NCBI GenBank assembly: GCA_938015805.1
Contig: CALLXF010000049.1
Span: 1-64,000 of the forward strand
DNA length: 64,000 nucleotides
Direction of reading: 5' to 3'
Source of the DNA: an uncultured Saprospiraceae bacterium
GTDB lineage: Bacteria > Bacteroidota > Bacteroidia > Chitinophagales > Saprospiraceae
Positions 46,303-55,725 of the stretch are shown here, piece after piece (the stretch's first letter is position 1; each line of letters opens with the position of its first letter). The notes beneath the pieces were generated by a model that was not told where the DNA came from, made no database searches, and saw only the letters and a program-made list of their open reading frames with translations. The position numbers and the translations under genes are program-made.

Positions 46303-47064
46303 ATGAAATATATAGTAGCGTTTTTTATTTTGGGTGTAATAGTCAGCTGTAAAACCACTAAAGAAATCGTAGAAGCACCAGCAATGGAAACAAAAGCAGA
46401 GGATAAGGAAGATTTATTTACAGTAGAGAAAGGAGATAGTATCGTAGTGTATAGTCGAGGAGCATGCTTCGGAACATGTCCTGTTTACACATTAGATATT
46501 TTTGAAAACGGATATGCTGATTATAGTGGCAGAAACCATACAAAAAAAATGGGCCTTTGGAGAAGGAAATTATCTAAGGCAGAGATGAATCGAATAAAAA
46601 ATGCAGTTACAAAATCAGATTTCCTATCTCTGGAAAACGAATATAAAAGCATGATTGCTGATCTTCCAAAGACTGTATTTACCTTTATTACTAAAGACAC
46701 TACTAAGACCATCAGTGCTAAAGAGAAAATGCCAGAGGATCTTAAAAATTTAGGAATCATTCTATACGATATCGCTGAAGCTGGAGAGTGGACTTCTATT
46801 TCTGAAGATGCTAAAGAGATAAAACCAGAAATCGTATTTAATGAAATTATGGTACAGTTTAAAAAAGGAACACACCTACCCTCATGGTTTAAATCCATGA
46901 AAGATGATGGCTTTAGACTAATCACCAGAATAGATAACGAAAAAAATATTTGGATTATCGGATTTGATAAAGATAAGTATAGAGGTGACGACGCCATTGC
47001 GAGGCTAAAAGAAGATGATGCAGTCATAAGTGCAGAGTACAACGTAAAAGTGCAAAACCGATAG
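46303..47064 (+). CDS. DUF6438-type lipoprotein
   Basis: 253 residues. A lipobox (GVIVSCKT, Cys near 16) is followed by a short acidic linker. The motif YSRGACFGTCPVYTLDIFENGY near residue 55 is the hallmark of the DUF6438 family, which has no assigned function. It ends in a mixed alpha/beta segment (VQFKKGTHLPSWF, then WIIGFDKDKYRGDDAIARL). Possibly a surface lipoprotein. It overlaps nothing and is followed by a YciI-like gene 4 bp downstream. Confidence 0.8.
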   Translation: MKYIVAFFILGVIVSCKTTKEIVEAPAMETKAEDKEDLFTVEKGDSIVVYSRGACFGTCPVYTLDIFENGYADYSGRNHTKKMGLWRRKLSKAEMNRIKNAVTKSDFLSLENEYKSMIADLPKTVFTFITKDTTKTISAKEKMPEDLKNLGIILYDIAEAGEWTSISEDAKEIKPEIVFNEIMVQFKKGTHLPSWFKSMKDDGFRLITRIDNEKNIWIIGFDKDKYRGDDAIARLKEDDAVISAEYNVKVQNR

Positions 47065-47068
47065 AGGA

Positions 47069-47494
47069 ATGAGATCCCTATGCATTATATTTTTACTTAT
47101 TCTCTCCATTTGTAGTATTCATTCCCAAGATATTATCGTAGACAAAGACGGTTTTGAGACTTTCTCGATGATAGAAGGTGATACTAGTTATACGATGAAA
47201 AAATACTTTATGGCCTTCCTTAACGAAGGGCCTAATCGAGATCATACTGTAGAAGAAGCTGCTAAAATACAAGCCGGTCATCTGGCACACATGGATAAAC
47301 TAGCAAAGAAAGGAATCATAAACATTGCAGGTCCTTTTGCAGATGATGGACTCACTAAAGGAATCGTTATTTACGCCATTCCTACATTGGAAGAAGCCTT
47401 AGAAATAACAAAAAAAGATCCAGCCGTTAAAGCTGGTAGACTGATAGTGGAAATTAGGCCGTGGTGGGCAGCCATGGGAAGCACACTTAAATAA
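47069..47494 (+). CDS. Secreted YciI-like protein
   Basis: 141 residues with a signal peptide (MRSLCIIFLLILSICSIHSQ). The YCII-related domain has AGHLAHMDKLAKKGIINIAGPFADDG and IVIYAIPTLEEALEITKKDP, giving the typical H-x-x-x-L...GPF pattern. Cytoplasmic YciI proteins are possible ring-cleaving or transfer enzymes, but here the domain is exported, which is a Bacteroidota habit. Its ATG follows the DUF6438 gene by 4 bp, so the two are likely co-transcribed. Confidence 0.82.
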   Translation: MRSLCIIFLLILSICSIHSQDIIVDKDGFETFSMIEGDTSYTMKKYFMAFLNEGPNRDHTVEEAAKIQAGHLAHMDKLAKKGIINIAGPFADDGLTKGIVIYAIPTLEEALEITKKDPAVKAGRLIVEIRPWWAAMGSTLK

Positions 47495-47516
47495 GCAAAT
47501 TTATTTTACTCTAAGA

Positions 47517-50480
47517 TCAGCGAAATCCTCCTGTGACATTTTGACCATAATTATACTTGAGAAAGTTAAACGTATTAGCCTTAACGCCAATAAAAAATGA
47601 ATAAGTTCCTCTATCCGGAGCCCAATTAAAACTCATCGACCAACAATGTAAATCACGCTGTAATCCTAATACAGGATAAACAAGCGAGTTGTTTTTAAAA
47701 TCATAAGAGATACGACTTAATTTTACAACCCAATTATCTGTTAGGTTTATATCTCCTGAAATCGACAATGAATTAGTATTAATATAAAAAGTATCCTGAC
47801 CCTGATAATCTTGTTGCATGACTAGATTTAGTGTATGGCTGAGGCTAAAGTTATCTAGTAGATCCAGAATATGTGGTTGCTTAACTCCCTCATCCTTTTC
47901 GTCTTGATCTTCTATTCCTAGGGCTTTTTTATCTGCCTTTGACACTCCGTTCTCATCTATTTCTTCGACAACATTAGGGTCAAAACGTCCTTGATTAGGA
48001 TTATTATCAAAACGTTCTCCTATCTGAGTAGACGAACCATCTATTTCGATATCTTCCTCTTTCACCTCTTTTCCTCTAAACAGATCTCTTACTTGGCTAA
48101 ATTTAAATCGAGTCGTAAAAGCTCCCATTAGACTATTAAATTCGAATGGTCGTTTACGGTCACTCCAGATAGACTGATTAACAAATTGATTGTTTTCATT
48201 TCGTTTATTGGTCCCAAACGTCGCATTAAACTGGAAGTTAGTCAACCCTTTGAACAACTTAGTATTACCTCTTACAGAAATCGGACTCCATTTTAAACTA
48301 TCTGCAACAAAGTTATAACGCCCAGAAACGGTAATGTTATCAAACAGTTTGAACTTTTTTGTAGTTGAATCTTTTTTAGAATAATACTTCCCTTCAAGGA
48401 TATTAATAAAATTATAGTTGATCGACATGGCATCATCCCTTATAGTGGGTGTCCCAAATACTCCACCTGAAAAAGGATTATAACTAATGGTATCCGGATT
48501 ACTAGAAAAATCAGTAAGTACCACTTCCTCATATCTTTCTCTGGTTCCAGGATTATACGAAAAGCTCACTGTAGGTTTTATGACATGTCTAAATCCTCGT
48601 ATAAAACCTCTAGAAAAATTACGAGTATTAAACAACTGAGTAGATACTGCCAAGTTAAAGTCCGCTTTCCGATAAGCATCAAAACCATTTACAAAATCGT
48701 CCTCGATATTATAAAGTGTCTCTACAGAATATACTGTATCCATCATCTGTGTTTGCTCATTAAAAAAGATCTCCTGTATGGTAGAATCGAGCTCAAAATT
48801 ACTTGGATCGATACTCTTTTCTAAAGTTTTAAAAAACCAGATTTCCTCATAATTTACACTTGGCACAACATTAAAATATTTAGCAGCTCTAAAAGAAGCA
48901 CTAGTAGAAGCCTTGTGAGAAGCTCCATATTGCACATCCTCAAACACATCAGATGTAAACAAGACAGAATCTTGTGTTTTTACATATGCTCTAGCCGCAG
49001 CATCATACTTTAGATTTATTTTTTCAAACCACTTTTCCTCATTTCCTCCTTGATTTTTCCTTTTAAAAGGAAATATGGTTTTCATATTCAATTTAAAATC
49101 AGGGAGGGTCATGTTTACCACTCCTGTATTTGTATTTTGGGTATGACTAAGCCCCAGTGACATATTAAAAGGAGTCTGAGGCATCGTGTGCGAATAATTA
49201 AAATTAGATCTGTAAACGCTTTGCGTAACAGAAGTAAAATCATTAAAATTATCTCGTCTATAATCATTTGTAGAGATGTTTACAGTTCCCCCTATTTTAC
49301 GGTACGGATGAGCTTTAGAATCTTGATTATGGGATACGTTTATACTAAATGCTTTCTTAGAATTTATGTTACCGGTTTCATTGCTTTCTGTTCGATTATC
49401 AGAAAATCCGAGCCTTACATTTCCTGTAAAGGCATATCTCTTTTTGTAATTACTATTTAATCTTATTCCATAAGTACCTCTCGTGTATAGATCCGCAGTA
49501 AGCCTTAGGTCAACAAAATCATTTATTGGTAAATAATATCCAAATTCTCTCAGTCCAAAACCTAACTGCGGGTCATACTCGTAGTCATTAGGAAAAATGA
49601 GACCTGATGTTGCTCGTCCGTTAGAAATCGGAAAAAAACCGAATGGCAAAAACAAGGGCGTTTTTACACCAGCTATTTCTAAATTAGATGGCCCGACCAC
49701 GGCTATTTTATCTGGAACCACTTTGAGCTTATTAGCTCTAATACCAAAATGAGGGTGCGGATGGTCGCAAGTGGTAATCAGGGCATTTTTATTAAATATC
49801 TGGTCATTATTAGTAAGACTATCAGCTTCTCCACTCACAAACTTAGTGGTGGCTCCATGAATAAAAAGATCATCCTGGGTTGTAACTGCATCATAAACGA
49901 TGCCTTTCTTAGTTTTAAAATTATACTTGAGCTTTTTGTAAGAAACGTTTTGTGTCCCATCAGAAAAAGTAGGTTCTTCTACGGTCTCGCCTTCCTTATC
50001 TATACGTCCTTCTGCATAAGCGATATCCTCATCAAAAGAAAAAATGATATAGCCTGCTTTAATCTCGTATTTTTCAAATTTAACATAAGCATCACCATAC
50101 AAATGGATTTTACTCTCCGTCTTATCAAACCACATGGTATCTCTACTTCCGTATTCTATATCCGATGGTAAGCTGTCATTAGAAACCTGAAGTTTTATAA
50201 TATTAGGACTAGGAGCTATAGTATCATTTCCATTTACTCCGATTGTATCAGCATCTAAACCTAAAGAGTCATTAGTAATTTTATACTCTCGAGTTCTCTG
50301 GTTTGCTTTTCCCTCAGGTTCTTTACTTCCGATCTTATTACTCTCAGAGGATTTTTTAACCTCTTTTTTTGCGGCTGTCTTTACCTCACTTTTAATATCA
50401 TTTCTTACTTGCCCTGTACTGGTGATCGTACAACACATAAGTATAAAAAATGATATATAACAGCTTCTTTTTAATAGCAT
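47517..50480 (-). CDS. lptD: LPS-assembly protein LptD (putative)
   Basis: 987 residues with a signal peptide (about 1-24). A periplasmic OstA-like segment (SRDTMWFDKTESKIHLYGDA near residue 112, YAEGRIDKEGETVEEPTF near 155) is followed by the large beta-barrel: NLEIAGVKTPLFLPFGFFP, GRATSGLIFPNDY and DLRLTADLYTRGTYGIRL. This is the Bacteroidota LptD type. It inserts lipopolysaccharide in the outer membrane together with LptE (no lptE here). Some strain-specific insertions lengthen it. It is divergent from the amidase gene over a 104-bp gap. Confidence 0.88.
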   Translation of the reverse strand: MLLKRSCYISFFILMCCTITSTGQVRNDIKSEVKTAAKKEVKKSSESNKIGSKEPEGKANQRTREYKITNDSLGLDADTIGVNGNDTIAPSPNIIKLQVSNDSLPSDIEYGSRDTMWFDKTESKIHLYGDAYVKFEKYEIKAGYIIFSFDEDIAYAEGRIDKEGETVEEPTFSDGTQNVSYKKLKYNFKTKKGIVYDAVTTQDDLFIHGATTKFVSGEADSLTNNDQIFNKNALITTCDHPHPHFGIRANKLKVVPDKIAVVGPSNLEIAGVKTPLFLPFGFFPISNGRATSGLIFPNDYEYDPQLGFGLREFGYYLPINDFVDLRLTADLYTRGTYGIRLNSNYKKRYAFTGNVRLGFSDNRTESNETGNINSKKAFSINVSHNQDSKAHPYRKIGGTVNISTNDYRRDNFNDFTSVTQSVYRSNFNYSHTMPQTPFNMSLGLSHTQNTNTGVVNMTLPDFKLNMKTIFPFKRKNQGGNEEKWFEKINLKYDAAARAYVKTQDSVLFTSDVFEDVQYGASHKASTSASFRAAKYFNVVPSVNYEEIWFFKTLEKSIDPSNFELDSTIQEIFFNEQTQMMDTVYSVETLYNIEDDFVNGFDAYRKADFNLAVSTQLFNTRNFSRGFIRGFRHVIKPTVSFSYNPGTRERYEEVVLTDFSSNPDTISYNPFSGGVFGTPTIRDDAMSINYNFINILEGKYYSKKDSTTKKFKLFDNITVSGRYNFVADSLKWSPISVRGNTKLFKGLTNFQFNATFGTNKRNENNQFVNQSIWSDRKRPFEFNSLMGAFTTRFKFSQVRDLFRGKEVKEEDIEIDGSSTQIGERFDNNPNQGRFDPNVVEEIDENGVSKADKKALGIEDQDEKDEGVKQPHILDLLDNFSLSHTLNLVMQQDYQGQDTFYINTNSLSISGDINLTDNWVVKLSRISYDFKNNSLVYPVLGLQRDLHCWSMSFNWAPDRGTYSFFIGVKANTFNFLKYNYGQNVTGGFR

Positions 50481-50529
50481 TACACGAAAATAGAGCTTAA
50501 TATGATAAACATATTAAAAATTATTTATA

Positions 50530-50537
50530 TATATTTG
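50530..50537 (+). promoter_or_regulatory. Likely -7 box of the amidase gene (TATATTTG)
   Basis: Matches TAnnTTTG, 47 bases before the ATG at 50585, in the gap shared with divergent lptD. A -33 TTTG at the right distance was not found. Confidence 0.4.
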
Positions 50538-50584
50538 CTACACTATACATTTAGTAACAAACAGCCTTTAATACTTACATAAAG

Positions 50585-51697
50585 ATGAGAAAACTACAAG
50601 AACGTCTCATGATACTGGTCATTGCAGTTTGCTGTGCCCTTTCGAGTAGAGCCGACCATCAGTTGTTGTCCCATCAGCATTGCATATATAACGACAGCCT
50701 AGCCGATTATGTAACAGAAAAGTTAAACATTCTCCCAGCTGGTTTTAAAAGAATCGTAATCGACCCAGGCCACGGTGGTAAAGATCATGGTTGTTCTAGT
50801 GCTACCGTATTAGAAAAAGATATCGCCTTAGAATTATCTAAAACTCTAGGAGCTATATTACAAGAAAAATTTCCTACGTTACAAATTATTTATACTCGAG
50901 AAAAAGATGAATTTGTTACCTTAAATAAACGAATCCAAATCGCCAATGATTTAGATGCAGATTTATTTATTTCTATACATTGTAATTATGTGAAAGAATC
51001 TTATGTCTCAGGAACAGAAACTTACGTCCTGGGTGCAGGAGAACATGTTTCTCATAACTCACATGAACAACATAGTCGTATCAACGAAAATGAATTTAAA
51101 GAAATACTTTATCAAAAACTAGAAAATAATGCATACGTAAAGAGTCTTGATCTCGCTGATAAAATAGAAAACTCGTTTTCTAAAATGAGAGGATATAGAA
51201 GTCGTGGAGTAAGAAAAGCGGGCTTTTCCGTTTTGCGTAAAACCAGGATGCCTGCCGTTCTAATAGAAGCTGGATTCTTAAGTAATAAAAGTGATAAAGC
51301 CTTATTGAATACCGCCATGGGACGTAGTAAAATTGCTAATAAAATTTATGAAGCTTGTAATTATTACATCCACAGTTTACATAATGGTGAATACGAGTTA
51401 CATAAACCTCAGGTAGTAAAATATCATCCTATTGTTAAGCAGCCCATCTATGCCGTGGATAGTCTATCTCCGCCGATAATAAAAAAAATCTTCTCTATTC
51501 AGATCGCAGAATATAAACATATCCCTAAAATAAATTCCAAAGGAAAATGGGAAACACTAGCCGATGTAAACATTATACGTAAGGATGATACCTATAAGTT
51601 TATAGTAGGAACTTATGATAATATTCAAGATGCAATCGATAGAAAAGAAGAATTAATCGATAAAGGCTTTGAAGGAGCTTTTGTAATCCAAAAATAG
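50585..51697 (+). CDS. N-acetylmuramoyl-L-alanine amidase with C-terminal SPOR-like tail
   Basis: 370 residues with an export signal. The amidase_3 domain (about 55-265) carries IVIDPGHGGKDHG (zinc His), the zinc Glu in LEKDIALELS, the second His in LFISIHCN and the catalytic Glu in VLIEAGFLSN near residue 225. The end (TYKFIVGTYDNIQDAIDRKEEL) resembles a SPOR domain that binds denuded glycan. It cleaves peptide from the glycan strand during cell division or growth. It is followed by the MCE protein gene 83 bp downstream. Confidence 0.9.
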   Translation: MRKLQERLMILVIAVCCALSSRADHQLLSHQHCIYNDSLADYVTEKLNILPAGFKRIVIDPGHGGKDHGCSSATVLEKDIALELSKTLGAILQEKFPTLQIIYTREKDEFVTLNKRIQIANDLDADLFISIHCNYVKESYVSGTETYVLGAGEHVSHNSHEQHSRINENEFKEILYQKLENNAYVKSLDLADKIENSFSKMRGYRSRGVRKAGFSVLRKTRMPAVLIEAGFLSNKSDKALLNTAMGRSKIANKIYEACNYYIHSLHNGEYELHKPQVVKYHPIVKQPIYAVDSLSPPIIKKIFSIQIAEYKHIPKINSKGKWETLADVNIIRKDDTYKFIVGTYDNIQDAIDRKEELIDKGFEGAFVIQK

Positions 51698-51780
51698 TTT
51701 ATCGCAAAAGAGTTAATAAAGCCATTATTCTCAGCATGGCATGTCCTATTTTCATAAATTCGCGTAATATTATAGATTAC

Positions 51781-52833
51781 ATGAGTAAAGAAGTCAAACT
51801 AGGTATACTGACTATTATCACAGCTGTATTAATATTTTTTGCCCTCAACTTTATTAAGGGTAATAATATATTCTCAGAATCGATGATCCTTAAGGCAAAA
51901 TATAGTAATGTCGCTGGGCTAGATGTATCATCTCCAGTTTATTTAAATGGTTTTAAAGTAGGAGCCGTAAATAGTATCGCTTTAAACCCAGAAAATATTA
52001 CTGAAATGATCGTGGTAATGCGTATCGAAGGTTCTTATAAATTACCTAAATCCACAAGAGCTGTTTTCCGTAGTGATGGTCTAGTAAGTGGAAATGCGAT
52101 TGCCCTTAAATTTGATCAAATTTGCTCTGGAGCTGATTGCGTAGAAAATGGAGATTTTATTCAAGGAGAAAAACTAGGCATGCTAAACAGTATGTTTTCT
52201 GATGAAGAGATAGATGAAGTATCAGGAAAATTAAAAGATAGTGCAAAAGACGTTATTAATAATATCGGAGATCCTAACTCTCAGGCTTCTATCGATGTTA
52301 CCGCAAGAGAGATGACGACGACTATGCAAAACATGACTTTACTCACAGAGCAGACTAATCGTCTACTCCGAAATAGCTCTAGAGGCATACAAAAAACAGT
52401 AGATAATCTGGCTATGATTACAGAAAACGTAGCAGCGAGCAATGCACAGATAACTAATATGCTGACTAATTTAGAGAAACTAACAAGAGAATTATCTGAG
52501 GTGCAGTTTGCAGATGTAACAGGTAAAGCCAGTAAAACTTTAGTAGAAGCAGAAAAGTCCATGCAGAACCTTACCTCAACATTGGCGACAGCCGATAAAA
52601 CTTTTTCCTCTCTTAACCAGACGCTGGACAAAGTAAATAACGGGGACGGGTCTCTTAATAAACTCCTTACTGACAAAACCCTTTATACAAATCTAGAAAG
52701 CACCTCCAAGCAACTGAGCTTGTTATTGCAAGATATGCGTTTAAATCCTAAGAGATATGTCAGCCTTTCCGTGTTTGGTAAAAAGCAGGATAACTATGTG
52801 AGTCCGGAGGATGACCCTGCTCTTAAAAATTAA
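51781..52833 (+). CDS. MlaD/MCE family lipid-transport protein
   Basis: 350 residues from the ATG at 51781; the in-frame ATG 45 bases upstream would give a non-standard N-terminus. One membrane helix near residue 8-26 (LGILTIITAVLIFFALNFI) is followed by an MCE domain (YSNVAGLDVSSPVYLNGFKVG, then IALKFD) and a long helical tail. MCE proteins bind substrates of ABC importers that move lipids between the membranes. No ATPase or permease partner is adjacent. The placement beside the amidase and LptD is common in Bacteroidota, and an envelope-lipid role is likely. Confidence 0.87.
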   Translation: MSKEVKLGILTIITAVLIFFALNFIKGNNIFSESMILKAKYSNVAGLDVSSPVYLNGFKVGAVNSIALNPENITEMIVVMRIEGSYKLPKSTRAVFRSDGLVSGNAIALKFDQICSGADCVENGDFIQGEKLGMLNSMFSDEEIDEVSGKLKDSAKDVINNIGDPNSQASIDVTAREMTTTMQNMTLLTEQTNRLLRNSSRGIQKTVDNLAMITENVAASNAQITNMLTNLEKLTRELSEVQFADVTGKASKTLVEAEKSMQNLTSTLATADKTFSSLNQTLDKVNNGDGSLNKLLTDKTLYTNLESTSKQLSLLLQDMRLNPKRYVSLSVFGKKQDNYVSPEDDPALKN

Positions 52834-53076
52834 ACCTTAAAAAATTATTTTATTTCTAAACGGTTCTACTTTTAATCCATACTATCGGATGTGGTGGTAT
52901 ATCTAAAATCATATATCTTTTCTAATCGATACTTTAAGATGTACGTCTAAATAATGCTACCCTATCCTCAATAATCGACGAATTACTACTGTCTGTCGAA
53001 AGAATATAAGGTAACAGGTTTATTAGGAATTAATAATCTGACTTCATAGTTATGGCATTAACTAAAATCTATAACT

Positions 53077-53391
53077 ATGCAAATATCTACTACAGACTTT
53101 ATCCCAAATAAAGAAATCGCTCATGTCATCGACATAGCTAGAGGCAGCACTGTTAGAGCAAGAAACATCGGAAGAGACATTTTTGCTACTTTTAAAAATA
53201 TAGTAGGAGGAGAGATATCTGAGTATACAAAGCTACAAGCAGAGGCCCGAGAGCAAGCCATCCAAAGAATGATCAATGATGCAGAAAGAATGGGAGCTGA
53301 TGCGATAATAAACGTACGTCTTACTACAGCGATGGTAATGCAAGGAGCTGCTGAGATACTTGCTTATGGAACTGCAGTAAAACTAAATTAG
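53077..53391 (+). CDS. YbjQ/UPF0145 family protein
   Basis: 104 residues. It shows the conserved STTDFIPNKEI near the N-terminus, ARGSTVRARNIGRDIFATFKN and GADAIINVRLTT near residue 70, all typical of the UPF0145/heavy-metal-binding fold. Oligomeric in known structures; the function is not established. It is followed one base downstream by a 44-residue single-helix ORF. Confidence 0.87.
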   Translation: MQISTTDFIPNKEIAHVIDIARGSTVRARNIGRDIFATFKNIVGGEISEYTKLQAEAREQAIQRMINDAERMGADAIINVRLTTAMVMQGAAEILAYGTAVKLN

Positions 53392-53392
53392 G

Positions 53393-53527
53393 ATGGCAAG
53401 TATACTTTCTTTTATTATGTTGATCTATGCCGTAGTCGGAATCGCTATAGCCGGAATAATTATCTACCTAATTTTAAAAAGGATAAAAGAAAAAGAAGGA
53501 GAGAATTTTGGAGGAAGGTCTAATTAA
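53393..53527 (+). CDS. 44-residue single-pass membrane micro-protein
   Basis: A short ORF from ATG 53393 to TAA 53527. One hydrophobic helix (SILSFIMLIYAVVGIAIAGI and onward, residues 5-27) is followed by a basic KRIKEKE segment and a Gly/Ser/Asn tail. It starts one base after the stop of the YbjQ gene, a spacing that suggests translational coupling. No family recognised. Conservation next to YbjQ homologues would confirm it. Confidence 0.55.
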   Translation: MASILSFIMLIYAVVGIAIAGIIIYLILKRIKEKEGENFGGRSN

Positions 53528-53530
53528 TAT

Positions 53531-54001
53531 TTATTTTACTAAAGCAATCTCCCTTCTGACATAACTATTATCTACCACTGTGGTAATTAATAAGGTAATA
53601 GCAGTGGCATCAATATGTGCATCACTGGTCTGATCTCCAAATGCACATAGATAGTCCTCATTTCCTATGGATATAGTGTATTCATCACAATTAGTAAAGC
53701 CACAATTTACAGTAGCTTTTTGCAAACTCCACATATCTTCTAACGAGACAGTAGTCCCTAATGTGTTGTAGGAAAAATCAACTGTACCATCTATCTCAAA
53801 ATCAAAAGACCCAGTCGCTTCTATATCCAATGTATCAAAAGTAGGTGTCTGCCCATTTTGTAACTGCTCCCCCATCTCTGTATAAATCTGATCTACAGTC
53901 CAGCTTCCCACTAGTGATTCCCTTGCCTTATCTACATCATTATCACCACAACTACATATCAAAGCAAAAGACATCATGGATAAGAATATACGATAGGTCA
54001 T
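53531..54001 (-). CDS. Lipocalin-like lipoprotein
   Basis: 156 residues. A lipobox (ALICSC, Cys near 16) is followed by SLVGSWTVDQIY, the start of a lipocalin-like or immunoreactive-type small barrel, then an alternating strand pattern (FDFEIDGTVDFSYN, TISIGNEDYLCAF). Two Cys pairs are present. The start ATG shares ATGA with the murB stop codon (4-bp overlap), so it is translationally coupled. Function unknown. Confidence 0.65.
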   Translation of the reverse strand: MTYRIFLSMMSFALICSCGDNDVDKARESLVGSWTVDQIYTEMGEQLQNGQTPTFDTLDIEATGSFDFEIDGTVDFSYNTLGTTVSLEDMWSLQKATVNCGFTNCDEYTISIGNEDYLCAFGDQTSDAHIDATAITLLITTVVDNSYVRREIALVK

Positions 54002-54996
54002 GATATAAAATTTACTTCTGGATCTAAGTTTATATTAAATTTTTCGTTGACCGAAAATTGGATCGCTTTAGATAATTCGAGGACGTCGTTACTGCTAGCT
54101 GCATTATGATTAATCAGGATCAAGGCATGCTTATCATAACATGCTGCACCACCATGCTTCTTACCTTTCCATCCGCACTGTTCGATTAGCCAACCTGCAG
54201 AGAGCTTAAAAGTATTATCATCCTGTTTATACACAGGGATACCTGGATATGTCTTTTGTAATTTTTTTGCTTTATAATTAGAAACGACAGGATTTTTAAA
54301 AAAACTTCCAGCATTACCGATAAGTCGAGGATCTGGCAATTTAGACTCTCGGATACTCATCACAACATCAGATATTTCTCTTATTGTCGGATTAGAAATC
54401 TTTGCATCCTTAAGGCGAGAGGAAATAGCTCCATACCCTAAATGAAGCTTATGATTTTTCTTGGTAAGCTTAAAAGTAACGGATGTAATAAAATATCTCC
54501 CTTTTAATTTGGTCTTGAAAATACTAGATCTATATCCAAAATGACAAGCAGCTTTTGAGAATTTTCGGAGTTTACCGGTCTTTAAATTTATAGCTTCTAG
54601 GGAATCAAAGACATCGATGGTCTCCACTCCATAAGCACCGATATTTTGCATCGGAGCCGCTCCTACCGTTCCAGGAATTAGTGATAGATTTTCTATGCCA
54701 CCAAAATTACAGGCAACGCAGTATCTTACTAATCGATGCCAATTTTCTCCACTTCCCACTTTAAGAAATACATGCTTCTCCGTTTCTTTAATGATCTCTT
54801 TACCCTTGATCTCATTTTTAAGAACAGGTCTCACGAGGTTATCTATCATCAAAATATTACTCCCTCCTCCAAGTATAAAATAATCCGCTTTACGCTCTTT
54901 TAATTGCTGTTGCAGTTGCTCAGCGGATCCTATACGTATCAGCTCGTTACATTTTACAGCTATACCGAATGTATGATATTTTTTAAGTGAAGGCAA
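53998..54996 (-). CDS. murB: UDP-N-acetylenolpyruvoylglucosamine reductase
   Basis: 332 residues of the E. coli-like (type I) MurB. The FAD-binding YFILGGGSNILMIDN near 40, IGAYGVETIDVF near 115, GYRSSIFK, the catalytic Ser loop NAGSFFKNPVVS near 225 and the final catalytic Glu in PEVNFIS near 328 are all present. It completes UDP-MurNAc synthesis in peptidoglycan assembly. The start is TTG at 54996: an in-frame stop lies three codons upstream and no ATG precedes the conserved YHTFGI. It heads the leftward pair with the lipoprotein gene. Confidence 0.94.
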   Translation of the reverse strand: MPSLKKYHTFGIAVKCNELIRIGSAEQLQQQLKERKADYFILGGGSNILMIDNLVRPVLKNEIKGKEIIKETEKHVFLKVGSGENWHRLVRYCVACNFGGIENLSLIPGTVGAAPMQNIGAYGVETIDVFDSLEAINLKTGKLRKFSKAACHFGYRSSIFKTKLKGRYFITSVTFKLTKKNHKLHLGYGAISSRLKDAKISNPTIREISDVVMSIRESKLPDPRLIGNAGSFFKNPVVSNYKAKKLQKTYPGIPVYKQDDNTFKLSAGWLIEQCGWKGKKHGGAACYDKHALILINHNAASSNDVLELSKAIQFSVNEKFNINLDPEVNFIS

Positions 54997-55045
54997 TCCG
55001 ACTTATTGAATGATCAAATAATATTTTACTCGCAATAGAGGTTGC

Positions 55046-55660
55046 TTATAATTCACTAGCGGGATCAGTGATACTTTTTAATTTAGGCACATTAAAATCA
55101 AACTGTAGCCCTAGATTAAAACTATTTGCCGTAGAGTCAGGATCAAAACCATATCTCAAGTACACAGCTCCAGAGAATCCGCTCATCCCGAAACCTACCG
55201 CGGTTTCTACAATATAAGTACGGAAAAAAGATCTATCTACACCTCGATCCTCAAAACTATTAGCTAAGTAATAAAGCTCTGTTTTATTATACTGGAATCC
55301 CCCACCGATAGAGAATCCCATTTTACCCTCCTTATCTAACCCTGATAATCCTTGAAAATTTAATCTTGCGATAATAGGAAAAGCGACCATTCCTAGGCCT
55401 TTATAATCTTTGACTGCTAACCCCAGCAATCCTATATTTGCCTGAGTCTCTAATGACAAACTTACTTTTTCTCCGCCGACCCATACTTTAGGACCAATAA
55501 AAATATTCGCCAACAGGCTACCTGCACTTCCATAAGCTATAGAGTCAGCATTACTATATCTCTGATAGATATCGAGACCACTTGTAAGCCCTACACCAAC
55601 TTGTGAGGATAATGATGATAATGTCATCAAAGAAAATAAAAGGCACAAAGTAGACTTCAT
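55046..55660 (-). CDS. Outer-membrane beta-barrel protein, PorT-like
   Basis: 204 residues with a signal peptide (MKSTLCLLFSLMTLSSLSSQ). The rest is a pattern of strands with glycine turns (VGVGLTSGLDIYQRYS, MGFSIGGGFQYNKTEL, AVYLRYGFDP), as in small 8-stranded barrels. No specific family is certain. It is leftward, 49 bp upstream of murB, with no overlap, and could be part of the same run. Confidence 0.55.
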   Translation of the reverse strand: MKSTLCLLFSLMTLSSLSSQVGVGLTSGLDIYQRYSNADSIAYGSAGSLLANIFIGPKVWVGGEKVSLSLETQANIGLLGLAVKDYKGLGMVAFPIIARLNFQGLSGLDKEGKMGFSIGGGFQYNKTELYYLANSFEDRGVDRSFFRTYIVETAVGFGMSGFSGAVYLRYGFDPDSTANSFNLGLQFDFNVPKLKSITDPASEL

Positions 55661-55725
55661 ATTTTTCCTAATTAGTAAGTAAAAGTATTAAATATTCTAC
55701 TAATATGATAATTAGTATTGTTGAC

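Noticed and set aside
46521-47042. A long open frame (173 codons) on the minus strand
   Set aside because: It is antisense to the DUF6438 lipoprotein gene, has low-complexity composition and no recognisable domain.
52281-52676. A minus-strand open frame of 131 codons
   Set aside because: It is antisense to the helical tail of the MCE protein and has no family resemblance.
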